DNA from: Clostridium sp.
GTDB taxonomy: Bacteria > Bacillota > Clostridia > Clostridiales > Clostridiaceae
Reading direction: 5' to 3'
Assembly: GCA_012512905.1 (NCBI GenBank)
Contig: JAAZDF010000114.1
Coordinates: forward strand, 1 to 34,491
DNA: 34,491 nucleotides
Both the position numbers and the translations under genes were made by a program. Below are positions 1 through 7,769 of the stretch, one piece after another. Position 1 is the first letter of the stretch, and the number at the start of each line of letters is the position of its first letter. The notes beneath the pieces were generated by a model. That model was given only the letters and a program-made list of their open reading frames with translations, searched no databases and was not told the DNA's origin.

Positions 1-182
1 CATAGAGAAAGCTTTATTAAAAATATAATCTGATATAAAATAAAACATTATTTTTATAAGAACTTAAATAAAAGAAGTTTTGGTTTATTAGTGTAAGTTT
101 TAAATAGTTTAAAGAGAAAACGAATTTCCTATATATTTATATAAATATTGTAGCAATTTTCATAAATATCAGAATATATTTT
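1..182. other. AT-rich intergenic start of window
   Basis: No gene can be supported here. Short open frames enter from the left edge and stop within about 33 bases, so the 3' end of an upstream gene may lie at the very start, but its frame and identity cannot be decided. The rest is AT-rich spacer with chance AT palindromes. The topA promoter begins just after it. Confidence 0.4.
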
Positions 183-211
183 TTGACATTTATAAAATCA
201 TAGTATAGAAT
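183..211 (+). promoter_or_regulatory. topA promoter (TTGACA-17-TAGAAT)
   Basis: A perfect sigma-A -35 box TTGACA at 183-188 is followed after exactly 17 bases by TAGAAT at 206-211. Transcription would start near 218, giving a leader of about 77 bases before topA. No strong competing promoter is seen in the spacer. Confidence 0.75.
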
Positions 212-294
212 TATAAATTAATTCATGAAATATAAATTAAAGTTTAGGAAATAACGATAAATATTATAGATTAAAAGTAAAAAAGGGAGTATAT

Positions 295-2412
295 ATGAGT
301 CAAAAATTGGTTATAGTGGAGTCTCCAGCTAAAGCAAAAACAATAAAAAAGTATTTAGGTAAAGGCTATGTTGTTGAAGCTTCGATGGGGCATGTTAGAG
401 ATTTACCTAAAAGTCAGCTTGGTGTTGATGTTGATAATAACTTTGAACCTAAATATATTACTATAAGAGGAAAAGGTCCAACATTAGCCACTTTAAGAAA
501 AGTAGCAAAGAAATCAGATAAAATATATATCGCAACTGACCCTGACAGAGAAGGCGAGGCTATTGGTTATCATTTAGCTACAGCTCTTAAATTAGACCCA
601 AAAGATGATATAAGAATAGAGTTTAATGAAATAACTAAAAAAGCAGTAAAAGAAGCTCTTACTAAAGCAAGACCTATAAATGAAGCATTGTTTGATGCTC
701 AGCAGGCTAGGAGAATTGTTGATAGACTTGTTGGATATCAAATAAGCCCTATCTTATGGGAGAATGTAAGGTACGGCCTTAGTGCAGGAAGAGTGCAGTC
801 TGTTGCGCTTAAAATGATATGTGATAGAGAAGCAGAAATTAAAGCCTTTGAGCCAGAAGAATACTGGAGCATTGAAGCTTTACTTTCAAAAGACAAAATG
901 AATGTACTTACAAAACTTGCACAATATAAAAACAAAAAAATTGAAATCAAAAACAAAGAAGAAAGCGATAAAATATTAAAAAGCTTAGATGAGGGCGAGT
1001 TTATCGTATCAGATTTAAAAAAGGGAAAAAGAAAAAGAAATTCACTTGCTCCTTTTACAACATCTACCCTTCAGCAGGAAGCATCAAAAAAGTTAGGCTA
1101 TCAAGTTAGAAGAACTATGAGTGTTGCTCAGAAACTATACGAAGGTATGAACATAAAAGGAAAAGGTACAGTAGGTCTTATAACATATATGAGAACAGAC
1201 TCTACTAGAATATCAGATTTAGCTAGAGAAGAAGCTAAGAATTTTATAGTTGAAAAATATGGAAAAGAATACTATCCTAAAACTCCAAGAACCTTTGATA
1301 CAGGAAAGAAAAGAACAGAAGATGCTCACGAAGCTATCAGACCAGCAGATGTAACTATAACACCAGAGATAGCAAAAGAAAATCTAAAACCATCAGATTA
1401 TAAACTTTACAAACTTATTTGGGAAAGATTTGTAGCAAGTCAAATGACTAATGCTGTACTGAATACAATAAGATTAGAAGTTCTAAATGGAGATTATAAA
1501 TTTAGGGCAAGCGGATCATCAATTCATTTTGATGGATTTATGGTTTTATATGATTATTCTGAAAACGAAGAAAACACAGAAGTTCCAGAGTTATCAAAAG
1601 ATGATAAATTAAATCCAACAAAAATAAAGCCAAATCAACATTTCACGCAACCACCTGGAAGATATACAGAAGCCTCTTTTGTAAAAACACTTGAAGAACT
1701 AGGTATAGGAAGACCTTCTACTTATTCACCTACGATTTCAACTCTTATAACTAGAAATTATGTAGAAAGAGAAAGTAAGAGTTTTGTTCCAACAGAGCTA
1801 GGAGAAATTGTTAACTCTATTATGAGTAAATATTTTACAAACATAGTAGACGTAGAATTTACTGCAGAAATGGAAGATAAGTTAGATGAAATTGAAAATG
1901 GAGATAAAGAGTGGAGAAACGTTGTAAAAGGATTTTATGATCCACTTAAAAAAGATATAGAAATAGCTGAAGCTAGTGTTGAAAAAGTTAAGATAGAAGA
2001 TGAGCCTACGGATGAAATCTGTGAAAAATGTGGCAGCCCGATGGTTATTAAGCGCGGAAGATATGGAAAATTCTTAGCGTGCTCTGCATATCCGGAATGT
2101 AAAAACACAAAAGCTATAATTAATAAAGTAGGAGTTCCTTGTCCTGAGTGTAAAGATGGGGATGTAATAGAGAGAAGATCAAGAAAAGGTAGAAAATTCT
2201 ATGGTTGTTCTAATTATCCTGATTGTAAATTTGTAAGCTGGTATGAACCGGTTAAAGAGAAATGTGCAAAGTGCGGTAGCATGATGTATAAAAAGTATTC
2301 TAAAAAGAAAGGTAATTATATTGAATGCTCAAATCCAGAGTGTAAGATTCAAGTACCTATAGTTGAAAAAGAAGAAAAACCAGAAAAAGAAGAAAAAAGT
2401 AGTAAAGCTTAG
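295..2412 (+). CDS. topA: DNA topoisomerase I (type IA)
   Basis: TopA relaxes negatively supercoiled DNA by cutting one strand through a tyrosine-DNA link and passing the other strand. The 705-residue protein starts with the TOPRIM domain: VESPAKAKTI at 8-17 and the DPDRE metal-binding motif near 82-86. The catalytic tyrosine is in GLITYMRTDS, about residue 298. Three C-terminal Cys4 zinc ribbons follow (about 576-602, 616-644 and 657-683), as in many Firmicute TopA proteins, and then a short E/K-rich tail. The ATG sits after a GGGAG ribosome binding site. The gene has its own promoter and terminator. The usual clostridial neighbours between topA and codY (for example xerC and hslVU) are absent. 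Identification is certain from the motifs and length. Confidence 0.98.
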   Translation: MSQKLVIVESPAKAKTIKKYLGKGYVVEASMGHVRDLPKSQLGVDVDNNFEPKYITIRGKGPTLATLRKVAKKSDKIYIATDPDREGEAIGYHLATALKLDPKDDIRIEFNEITKKAVKEALTKARPINEALFDAQQARRIVDRLVGYQISPILWENVRYGLSAGRVQSVALKMICDREAEIKAFEPEEYWSIEALLSKDKMNVLTKLAQYKNKKIEIKNKEESDKILKSLDEGEFIVSDLKKGKRKRNSLAPFTTSTLQQEASKKLGYQVRRTMSVAQKLYEGMNIKGKGTVGLITYMRTDSTRISDLAREEAKNFIVEKYGKEYYPKTPRTFDTGKKRTEDAHEAIRPADVTITPEIAKENLKPSDYKLYKLIWERFVASQMTNAVLNTIRLEVLNGDYKFRASGSSIHFDGFMVLYDYSENEENTEVPELSKDDKLNPTKIKPNQHFTQPPGRYTEASFVKTLEELGIGRPSTYSPTISTLITRNYVERESKSFVPTELGEIVNSIMSKYFTNIVDVEFTAEMEDKLDEIENGDKEWRNVVKGFYDPLKKDIEIAEASVEKVKIEDEPTDEICEKCGSPMVIKRGRYGKFLACSAYPECKNTKAIINKVGVPCPECKDGDVIERRSRKGRKFYGCSNYPDCKFVSWYEPVKEKCAKCGSMMYKKYSKKKGNYIECSNPECKIQVPIVEKEEKPEKEEKSSKA

Positions 2413-2435
2413 GGCTTTATTACTTTTTCTTTTTT
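2394..2435 (+). terminator. topA terminator overlapping the stop codon
   Basis: The arms AAAAAGTAGTAAAGC (2394-2408) and GCTTTATTACTTTTT (2414-2428) form a 15-bp stem with one G-U pair and a 5-base loop, followed by CTTTTTT. The upstream arm is the coding sequence for the last residues of TopA, so the stop codon lies in the hairpin. Confidence 0.8.
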
Positions 2436-2510
2436 AATATTGATTTAATTTTAATTATATAATATTGGTAATAAAAATTAAATATATTGAAGTATATTTT
2501 TTATTATGTT

Positions 2511-2525
2511 ATTATTCAGAAGTAT
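2511..2525 (+). promoter_or_regulatory. possible CodY box upstream of codY
   Basis: ATTATTCAGAAGTAT matches the CodY consensus AATTTTCWGAAAATT at 10 of 15 positions, including the central TTCAGAA core. It lies where the -35 box would be expected for the TATAAT at 2534-2539. Placement suits autorepression, but five mismatches in AT-rich DNA make it weak. Confidence 0.3.
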
Positions 2526-2533
2526 AGACATAT

Positions 2534-2539
2534 TATAAT
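2534..2539 (+). promoter_or_regulatory. codY -10 box
   Basis: A consensus TATAAT lies 29 bases before the codY ATG. No good -35 box is found at 16-18 bases spacing, so the promoter is either weak or activator-dependent, or the -10 match is chance. Confidence 0.4.
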
Positions 2540-2567
2540 GGGGTATTAAATAAACAAGGGGGTAAAA

Positions 2568-3335
2568 ATGTCATTACTAACAAGAACTAGAAAATTAAAC
2601 AGAATATTACAAAAAAGTGGCGCAGAGCCAGTAGTTTTTGAAGATATATGTAATATTTTGAGTGAAGATTTAGATGGCGATGTTTTTGTCGTTAGTAGAA
2701 AAGGGAAAATTCTAGGAGAACAGTATAAAGATAATTTTAAATTAAAAGATAAGTATAAGTCTATGGAAAATGATATAAACTTTTCCGAGAAATATAATGA
2801 TGAATTACTTGGCGTTTATCAAACTTTGATAAATTTAGACCAAGATGATGATAGATCTCTTAATATAAAAGATACGACTGAAGGTACTAAAGAGTATACA
2901 TCTATAATTCCTATAATTGGAAATAGAGAAAGACTTGGAACAATTATTGTTATTTCAGAGAATAGGGAACTTGACGATGATGATATTGTTTTACTTGAGT
3001 ACTCGTCAGCAATTATTGGACTTGAAATTATGAGGGCTAAACAAATTGAAAGAGATGTTGAGAAAAGAGAAAATGATATAGTCAATCTTGCTATTCAAAC
3101 ATTATCTTACAGTGAAGAAAAAGCCGTTGAACATATTTTTAGAGAACTAGGTGGTATAGAAGGGCTTCTTGTAGCTTCTAGAGTTGCAGATAAAGCAGGC
3201 ATAACAAGGTCTGTTATTGTAAATGCTCTTAGGAAACTTGAGAGTGCAGGAGTTATAGAATCAACTTCCCTTGGAATGAAGGGAACTAGAATAAAAGTAT
3301 TAAATGAAAAACTTTTAGAAAAACTTGATTTGTAA
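2568..3335 (+). CDS. codY: GTP-sensing global transcriptional repressor CodY
   Basis: CodY represses amino acid biosynthesis and transport genes in rich medium. In well-studied Firmicutes it senses branched-chain amino acids and GTP. The 255-residue protein has the usual two-part layout: an N-terminal GAF effector domain (about 1-155) and a C-terminal winged helix. The recognition region ITRSVIVNALRKLESAGVIE (about 212-231) and the following SLGMKG are nearly identical to the family, so DNA recognition should be conserved. The effector domain is much less conserved. By alignment from memory with B. subtilis CodY, Arg61 becomes Lys, Met62 Tyr, Pro72 Ser, and Phe98-Pro99 become Asn-Ile, whereas Met65, Phe71 and Tyr75 stay. 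Start ATG follows a GGGGG ribosome binding site. It is monocistronic with its own terminator. Confidence 0.97.
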   Translation: MSLLTRTRKLNRILQKSGAEPVVFEDICNILSEDLDGDVFVVSRKGKILGEQYKDNFKLKDKYKSMENDINFSEKYNDELLGVYQTLINLDQDDDRSLNIKDTTEGTKEYTSIIPIIGNRERLGTIIVISENRELDDDDIVLLEYSSAIIGLEIMRAKQIERDVEKRENDIVNLAIQTLSYSEEKAVEHIFRELGGIEGLLVASRVADKAGITRSVIVNALRKLESAGVIESTSLGMKGTRIKVLNEKLLEKLDL

Positions 3336-3387
3336 TTGAAAAGAATGAATTTAATCTTATCTAGTTAAGAAAACTATAGAAATTAGG

Positions 3388-3417
3388 AAAAGTGCTACAA
3401 AAGTGGTACTTTTTTTA
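3388..3417 (+). terminator. codY terminator
   Basis: AAAAGTGCTAC (3388-3398) pairs with GTGGTACTTTT (3403-3413) around an AAAA loop, with two G-U pairs, and is followed by a T-rich run. It lies 52 bases after the codY stop. Confidence 0.75.
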
Positions 3418-3454
3418 TTTATATAAGTATAATGAGGATTGTAGTATAAGAAGA

Positions 3455-3463
3455 TGATATAAT
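3455..3463 (+). promoter_or_regulatory. possible upstream rpsB promoter (extended -10)
   Basis: TGATATAAT is an extended -10 element. The sequence 17 bases upstream (AGGATT) is a poor -35 box. It could be a second, distal promoter for rpsB-tsf. The 3418-3550 stretch contains no gene that I can support. Confidence 0.35.
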
Positions 3464-3549
3464 GTTAAGGTACAATGATATTAAACTAATTGACATCCAA
3501 AGAGAAAATGAAATAAGCCTAAGTATAGCTTAAATGTATCATTTCTGTC

Positions 3550-3578
3550 TTGTAACATAATATTCAATGTGTTATAAT
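3550..3578 (+). promoter_or_regulatory. rpsB promoter (TTGTAA-17-TATAAT)
   Basis: The -35 TTGTAA (3550-3555) and perfect -10 TATAAT (3573-3578) are separated by 17 bases. The predicted start near 3585 gives a leader of about 100 bases containing a hairpin. Confidence 0.75.
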
Positions 3579-3607
3579 ATCAAAGGAAAATTAAACACAC
3601 TTTTGGA

Positions 3608-3640
3608 TTCTAATAGAGGTGCTTTATAGTCCTATTAGGA
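3608..3640 (+). promoter_or_regulatory. rpsB leader hairpin, candidate S2 autoregulatory site
   Basis: TTCTAATAG (3608-3616) pairs with CTATTAGGA (3632-3640) over 9 bp, with one G-U pair, closing a 15-base loop AGGTGCTTTATAGTC. It lies inside the predicted transcript, between the promoter and the ribosome binding site. There is no U-run after it, so it is not a terminator. Ribosomal protein operons often carry such protein-binding leaders. That this one binds S2 is inference. Confidence 0.45.
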
Positions 3641-3686
3641 GCGGAAGAAAGTGGAAGAAAAAAAACCAAAATCAGGAGGAAAGAAA

Positions 3687-4388
3687 ATGGCAGCAATATC
3701 AATGAAACAATTATTAGAAGCAGGTGTTCATTTTGGACATCAGACAAGAAGATGGGATCCTAAAATGGCTCAGTATATTTTTACAGAAAGAAATGGTATC
3801 TATATTATAGATCTGCAACAAACTGTAAAACTTATGGACGATGCTTACAACTTTGTAAGAGACGTAGCAGCTGATGGGAAAGATGTTTTATTTGTTGGAA
3901 CAAAAAAACAAGCTCAAGAAGCAATAGGTGAAGAAGCAGAAAGATCTGGCATGCATTTTGTAAATAATAGATGGCTAGGTGGAATGCTTACTAACTTTAA
4001 AACAATAAAACTTAGAATTGAAAGATTACAAGAAATTAAAGATATGGAAGAAGAAGGAATCTTTGAAGTTCTACCTAAAAAAGAAGTAGCAGCTTTAGAG
4101 CATGAAAGAGATAAACTTGAAAAAAATCTTGGCGGAATCAAAAATATGGACATTAATAAGCTAGGTGCAGTTTTCATAGTAGACCCAAGAAAAGAAGAGA
4201 TTGCAATTGCAGAAGCAAGAGCACTTAATATACCTATAGTAGCTATCGTTGATACAAACTGTGATCCGGATGAAATAGATTATGTTATTCCAGGAAACGA
4301 TGATGCTATAAGAGCTGTAAAACTAATTACAGCAAGTCTAGCAGATGCTGTGCTTGAAGGACGTCAAGGCGAATCTTTAGCAGAGTAA
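3687..4388 (+). CDS. rpsB: 30S ribosomal protein S2
   Basis: S2 binds the head-body junction region of the 30S subunit and is needed for S1 or mRNA engagement. The protein begins [27 protein letters not shown], a textbook S2 N-terminus, and runs 233 residues. The ORF track starts 12 codons earlier at a GTG (3651), but that extension ([11 protein letters not shown]) is really the leader: AGGAGG at 3674-3679 lies seven bases before the ATG at 3687. The central coiled-coil insertion ([24 protein letters not shown]) and [29 protein letters not shown] are typical. The gene is followed by tsf, the classic S2/EF-Ts pair, with a hairpin between them that could lower tsf expression. Confidence 0.98.
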   Translation: MAAISMKQLLEAGVHFGHQTRRWDPKMAQYIFTERNGIYIIDLQQTVKLMDDAYNFVRDVAADGKDVLFVGTKKQAQEAIGEEAERSGMHFVNNRWLGGMLTNFKTIKLRIERLQEIKDMEEEGIFEVLPKKEVAALEHERDKLEKNLGGIKNMDINKLGAVFIVDPRKEEIAIAEARALNIPIVAIVDTNCDPDEIDYVIPGNDDAIRAVKLITASLADAVLEGRQGESLAE

Positions 4389-4401
4389 TTTAAAGATTTA
4401 T

Positions 4402-4432
4402 AAAGGTAGGTGGCTTGCCATTTACCTTTTAT
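4402..4432 (+). terminator. rpsB-tsf intercistronic hairpin (partial terminator)
   Basis: AAAGGTAGGTGG (4402-4413) pairs with CCATTTACCTTT (4418-4429) around a CTTG loop, using two G-U pairs, and a T-rich stretch follows. It lies between two genes that are usually co-transcribed, so it probably attenuates and does not fully stop transcription. Confidence 0.55.
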
Positions 4433-4475
4433 TTTAAGAAATAAAAGATGAAATTAAAAGTAGGAGGCTTACAAA

Positions 4476-5381
4476 ATGATTAGTGCGAAAATGGTAAAAG
4501 AATTAAGAGATAAAACTGGTGCAGGAATGATGGATTGTAAAAAAGCATTAACTGAATCAAATGGTGATATTGAAAAAGCAACTGATTTGTTAAGAGAAAA
4601 AGGACTTGCAACAGCTGCAAAAAAATCTGGAAGAGTTGCGTCAGAAGGTTTAATATCAACATTTATCGAAGAAGATAAAGAAAATGCATCAATGATTGAG
4701 CTTAACTGTGAAACAGATTTTGTATCAATGAATCCAGAATTTAAAGCTTTATCAGATAATATAGCAGAGGCAGTAGCTAAAAATGATGTTGATAATCTTG
4801 ATGATGTTAATAATTTAGAGATAGATGGTGAAAAAATTAGTGTTAAAATAACTGATTTAATTGCTAAGCTTGGAGAAAACATGAATCTTAGAAGATATGA
4901 GAAATTATCAGTAAATGATGGTCTTATAGCATCTTATGTTCATATGGGTGGAAAAATCGGAGTACTTGTAAAAGTGAAATCTGAAAACACTTCAGATGAT
5001 GTAGTAGAAGTTGCAAGAGACGTTGCTATGCACGTTGCAGCTATAAATCCAGAATTTTTAGACAAAACTTCTGTAGATGAAGAAACTATTGAAAGAGAAA
5101 AAGAAATATATAAAGCTCAAGCAGAAAATGAAGGAAAGCCATCTCACATTGCAGAAAAAATGGTTATGGGTAGACTTAATAAGTTCTTTAAAGAATCTTG
5201 TCTTGTAAGCCAAGATTTTGTAAAAAACCCAGACTTAACAGTTGAAGGATATGTAAAAGATGCTTCAAAGAAATTTGGCAATATAGAAATTCTAGATTTC
5301 GTAAGATTTGAAACTGGCGAAGGAATAGAAAAAGAAGTTATGGACTTTGCAGATGAAGTAAAAGCTCAAATGAAAAACTAA
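4476..5381 (+). CDS. tsf: Translation elongation factor Ts
   Basis: EF-Ts is the nucleotide exchange factor that recharges EF-Tu from GDP to GTP form. The N-terminal UBA-like domain is clear (MVKELRDKTGAGMMDCKKAL), followed by the ELNCETDFV motif that contacts EF-Tu and the dimerisation domain with HVAAINPEFLD. The length, 301 residues, is normal. The ATG follows a TAGGAGG ribosome binding site. No promoter is seen directly in front, so it is probably read from rpsB. A strong terminator ends the unit. Confidence 0.97.
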   Translation: MISAKMVKELRDKTGAGMMDCKKALTESNGDIEKATDLLREKGLATAAKKSGRVASEGLISTFIEEDKENASMIELNCETDFVSMNPEFKALSDNIAEAVAKNDVDNLDDVNNLEIDGEKISVKITDLIAKLGENMNLRRYEKLSVNDGLIASYVHMGGKIGVLVKVKSENTSDDVVEVARDVAMHVAAINPEFLDKTSVDEETIEREKEIYKAQAENEGKPSHIAEKMVMGRLNKFFKESCLVSQDFVKNPDLTVEGYVKDASKKFGNIEILDFVRFETGEGIEKEVMDFADEVKAQMKN

Positions 5382-5388
5382 ACTATAC

Positions 5389-5421
5389 AAAAACCCTATA
5401 GAAAGGTCTATAGGGTTTTTT
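5389..5421 (+). terminator. tsf terminator
   Basis: A perfect 14-bp stem AAAAACCCTATAGA / TCTATAGGGTTTTT with an AAGG loop ends in a T-run. It begins 8 bases after the tsf stop codon. Confidence 0.92.
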
Positions 5422-5507
5422 AAAAGATAAAATTAAATTTTAGGAGTAATGAAATATTATGAGGTCTAATTTTATTAAAGTAATAAATTTAAATAATTTA
5501 TTTTATT

Positions 5508-5541
5508 AATAAGTAGAGTAACTGTTGTTACTCTACTTATT
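5508..5541. repeat. Perfect 15-4-15 palindrome over the pyrH promoter
   Basis: AATAAGTAGAGTAAC, loop TGTT, and GTTACTCTACTTATT form a perfect inverted repeat. It is not followed by a T-run on the plus strand (GTGCTC), so it does not read as an intrinsic terminator. The -35 box of the pyrH promoter (TTGTTA, 5525-5530) starts in its loop and runs into its right arm. That position suits an operator for a dimeric repressor. Alternatively it is a second, U-less hairpin stopping tsf read-through. Confidence 0.6.
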
Positions 5542-5553
5542 GTGCTCTATAAT
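5525..5553 (+). promoter_or_regulatory. pyrH promoter (TTGTTA-17-TATAAT)
   Basis: The -35 TTGTTA (5525-5530) is 17 bases from the consensus -10 TATAAT (5548-5553). The predicted start near 5560 leaves a 60-base leader before pyrH. The -35 box overlaps the right half of the perfect palindrome at 5508-5541. Confidence 0.7.
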
Positions 5554-5622
5554 TGTAATTGATAAATATTTTAACTATTATCTTTATTTACACAAAAAGC
5601 TTAAGATAAACGGGAGGAAAAG

Positions 5623-6345
5623 ATGTCAAAACCAAAGTATAAAAGAGTAATGCTGAAATTGTCAGGAGAGTCCTTGGCTGGAAAAGAAGGTTACGGCATA
5701 GATTTTGCGGTAGCAAAAAGAATAGCTCAAGAAATTAAAGAACTTGTTGACATGGGCGTTGAAGTGGGTGCTGTAATAGGTGCTGGTAATATTTGGCGTG
5801 GAAGACAAGGCAGTGGTATGGATAGGGTTACAGCTGATAATATGGGAATGCTAGCTACATCCATAAATGCTTTAGCACTACAAAATTCTCTTGAGGATTT
5901 AGGAATAGAAACTAGAGTTTTATCTGCAATTGAAATGAGAGAAATAGCAGAGCCTTTTATTAGAAGAAGAGCTATCAGGCACCTAGAGAAAGGCAGAGTT
6001 GTGATTTTTGCAGCAGGTCTTGGTAAACCTTATTTTACAACAGATACTGCAGCTGCTTTAAGAGCAGCAGAAATAAATGCGGACTGTATTTTACTTGCAA
6101 AAAAAGTTGATGGTGTTTATGATAAAGATCCAAACATTGAAAAAGATGCTGTGAAATATGATAAACTATCTTATGATGAGATTATTCAAAAAAATCTTGG
6201 AGTTATGGATATAACAGCAATAACTCTTTGCAAAGATAATGACATTCCACTTATAGTTTTCAGTCTTGATAAGTTAGGGAATATTAAAAAAGCAATAACT
6301 GGAGAGTCTTATGGAACCTTTATAGATAATGGCGAAAATCCTTAA
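5623..6345 (+). CDS. pyrH: UMP kinase
   Basis: PyrH phosphorylates UMP to UDP, feeding UTP, CTP and nucleotide-sugar pools. It is a hexamer of the amino acid kinase fold, unrelated to eukaryotic UMP kinases. The 240 residues start with [11 protein letters not shown], the ATP-binding Lys/Gly loop, followed by [13 protein letters not shown] and the [31 protein letters not shown] segment typical of the family. The ATG follows GGGAGG. It is the first gene of a unit with frr, uppS and cdsA, transcribed from a promoter that is overlapped by a palindrome. Confidence 0.97.
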   Translation: MSKPKYKRVMLKLSGESLAGKEGYGIDFAVAKRIAQEIKELVDMGVEVGAVIGAGNIWRGRQGSGMDRVTADNMGMLATSINALALQNSLEDLGIETRVLSAIEMREIAEPFIRRRAIRHLEKGRVVIFAAGLGKPYFTTDTAAALRAAEINADCILLAKKVDGVYDKDPNIEKDAVKYDKLSYDEIIQKNLGVMDITAITLCKDNDIPLIVFSLDKLGNIKKAITGESYGTFIDNGENP

Positions 6346-6431
6346 ACTTTAATAGTAAACTTAGTTGTTCAAATAAAGCATATAAAAATATTTTTAATAA
6401 GTAATAAAATTTACAAAAATGGGAGGATAAA

Positions 6432-6983
6432 ATGATTAATGAACACATAAAAACTTTAGAAGATAGGATGAAAAAAACTATTTTAAATTTAGAAGAAGAA
6501 CTTAAGGTATTAAGAGCAGGAAGAGCAAACCCTTCAATTCTTGATAATATTGAAGTTGAGTATTATGGCGGTATGGTACCAGTAAATCAGGTTGCTAATG
6601 TTTCAGTGCCTGAGCCTCGAATAATTATGATTACTCCTTGGGAAAAATCATCACTAAAAAATATAGAAAAAGCAATTAATGCATCAGATTTAAATTTGAA
6701 TCCAAATAATGATGGAAAAGTGGTAAGACTTATAATTCCAGAGCTAACTGAGGAAACAAGAAAAAATCTTGTTAAAGTTGTTAACAAAAAAGGTGAAGAA
6801 GCTAAAATAGCCATAAGAGTTGTTAGAAGAGATGCTATAGAAGGCATCCGTAAACTTAAAGATGACATATCAGAGGACCTTATAAAAAAAGGTGAAGATG
6901 ATGTTCAAGACAAAGTTAACGAATATATAAAGATAGTAGATAAAACCACAGATGAAAAAGAAAAAGAGATAATGTCTGTATAA
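6432..6983 (+). CDS. frr: Ribosome recycling factor
   Basis: RRF works with EF-G to split post-termination ribosomes into subunits. The 183-residue length is normal, and LRAGRANPSILDNIEVEYYGG plus the C-terminal RRDAIEGIRKLK helix are hallmark segments. The ATG follows GGGAGG. An 86-base spacer separates it from pyrH with no convincing promoter or terminator, so co-transcription is likely. uppS follows 21 bases downstream. Confidence 0.97.
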   Translation: MINEHIKTLEDRMKKTILNLEEELKVLRAGRANPSILDNIEVEYYGGMVPVNQVANVSVPEPRIIMITPWEKSSLKNIEKAINASDLNLNPNNDGKVVRLIIPELTEETRKNLVKVVNKKGEEAKIAIRVVRRDAIEGIRKLKDDISEDLIKKGEDDVQDKVNEYIKIVDKTTDEKEKEIMSV

Positions 6984-7004
6984 ACTGCATAGGAAGTGAT
7001 TTAA

Positions 7005-7769
7005 ATGTTTAATCTTTCAAAAGGCAAGAAGGATGATAAAAACGAACAAGAGCTTGATATGAATAATATTCCAAAGCATATTGGCATTATTATGGATGGA
7101 AATGGAAGATGGGCTAAAGCAAGAAATCTTCCAAGAACTATGGGTCACAGGGCTGGAGTAGAAACTATAAGAGTTATAATTAAAGAGTGTGAACGCCTTG
7201 GAGTTGAGCATCTGACTTTATATGCTTTTTCAACTGAAAATTGGAAAAGACCAAAAAAAGAAGTAGGTGCCCTTATGAAACTTCTAGTAGAATATTTAAA
7301 AAATGAACTTAAAGAACTTCATGAGAATAATGTAATTATTACTTATATAGGTGATATAAGTGCTCTGCCTAAAGAAGCAAAAGATGAGGTAATTAGAGCC
7401 TCTGAATATACAAAGGAAAATACTGGAGTAAATCTCAATGTCGCTTTAAATTATGGTGGCAGAGAAGAGATAATTCACGGGGTAAGATCTGTGTTAGAAG
7501 ATATATTAAATGAAAAGTTTAATGTAGGTGATTTAAATGAAGAGTCATTTAAAAAATATCTCTATACAGGTGAAATAGACGACCCTGAACTTATAATAAG
7601 GCCTAGCGGCGAGTTTAGACTTTCAAACTTTCTTTTATACCAAGGAGCTTATTCAGAGCTTTGGTTTAATGAAATTTTCTGGCCGGATTTTAGGGAAAAA
7701 CATTTAAGAGAAGCTATCTTAGATTATCAAAATAGAGAAAGAAGATTTGGAGGAATAAAGGATGAATAA
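7005..7769 (+). CDS. uppS: Undecaprenyl diphosphate synthase (cis-prenyltransferase)
   Basis: UppS condenses isopentenyl diphosphate units onto farnesyl diphosphate to make the C55 lipid carrier for cell-wall and polymer synthesis. The catalytic motif HIGIIMDGNGRWA has its key aspartate at about residue 31. GHRAGVETIRVI, YAFSTENWKRP and the C-terminal RPSGEFRLSNFLLYQGAYSELWF with substrate-binding arginines are all present. The 254-residue length is normal, with a charged N-terminal extension of about 20 residues before the conserved core. It overlaps cdsA by 8 bases, which suggests translational coupling. Dxr and IspG, encoded downstream, make its substrate precursors. Confidence 0.97.
   Translation: MFNLSKGKKDDKNEQELDMNNIPKHIGIIMDGNGRWAKARNLPRTMGHRAGVETIRVIIKECERLGVEHLTLYAFSTENWKRPKKEVGALMKLLVEYLKNELKELHENNVIITYIGDISALPKEAKDEVIRASEYTKENTGVNLNVALNYGGREEIIHGVRSVLEDILNEKFNVGDLNEESFKKYLYTGEIDDPELIIRPSGEFRLSNFLLYQGAYSELWFNEIFWPDFREKHLREAILDYQNRERRFGGIKDE

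Noticed and set aside
133-148. Palindrome ATATTTATATAAATAT before topA
   Set aside because: Made only of A and T in very AT-rich DNA, with no positional link to the promoter.
3490-3495. Perfect TTGACA upstream of rpsB
   Set aside because: No -10-like sequence lies 16-18 bases downstream (ATAAGC); the downstream TTGTAA-17-TATAAT is much better.
3651-3686. 12-codon N-terminal extension of rpsB from a GTG
   Set aside because: The AGGAGG site and the conserved S2 start both point to the ATG at 3687; the extension is charged and absent from the family.
4469-4882. 137-residue minus-strand ORF over tsf
   Set aside because: Antisense shadow of EF-Ts rich in Ser/Leu/Phe with no family resemblance.
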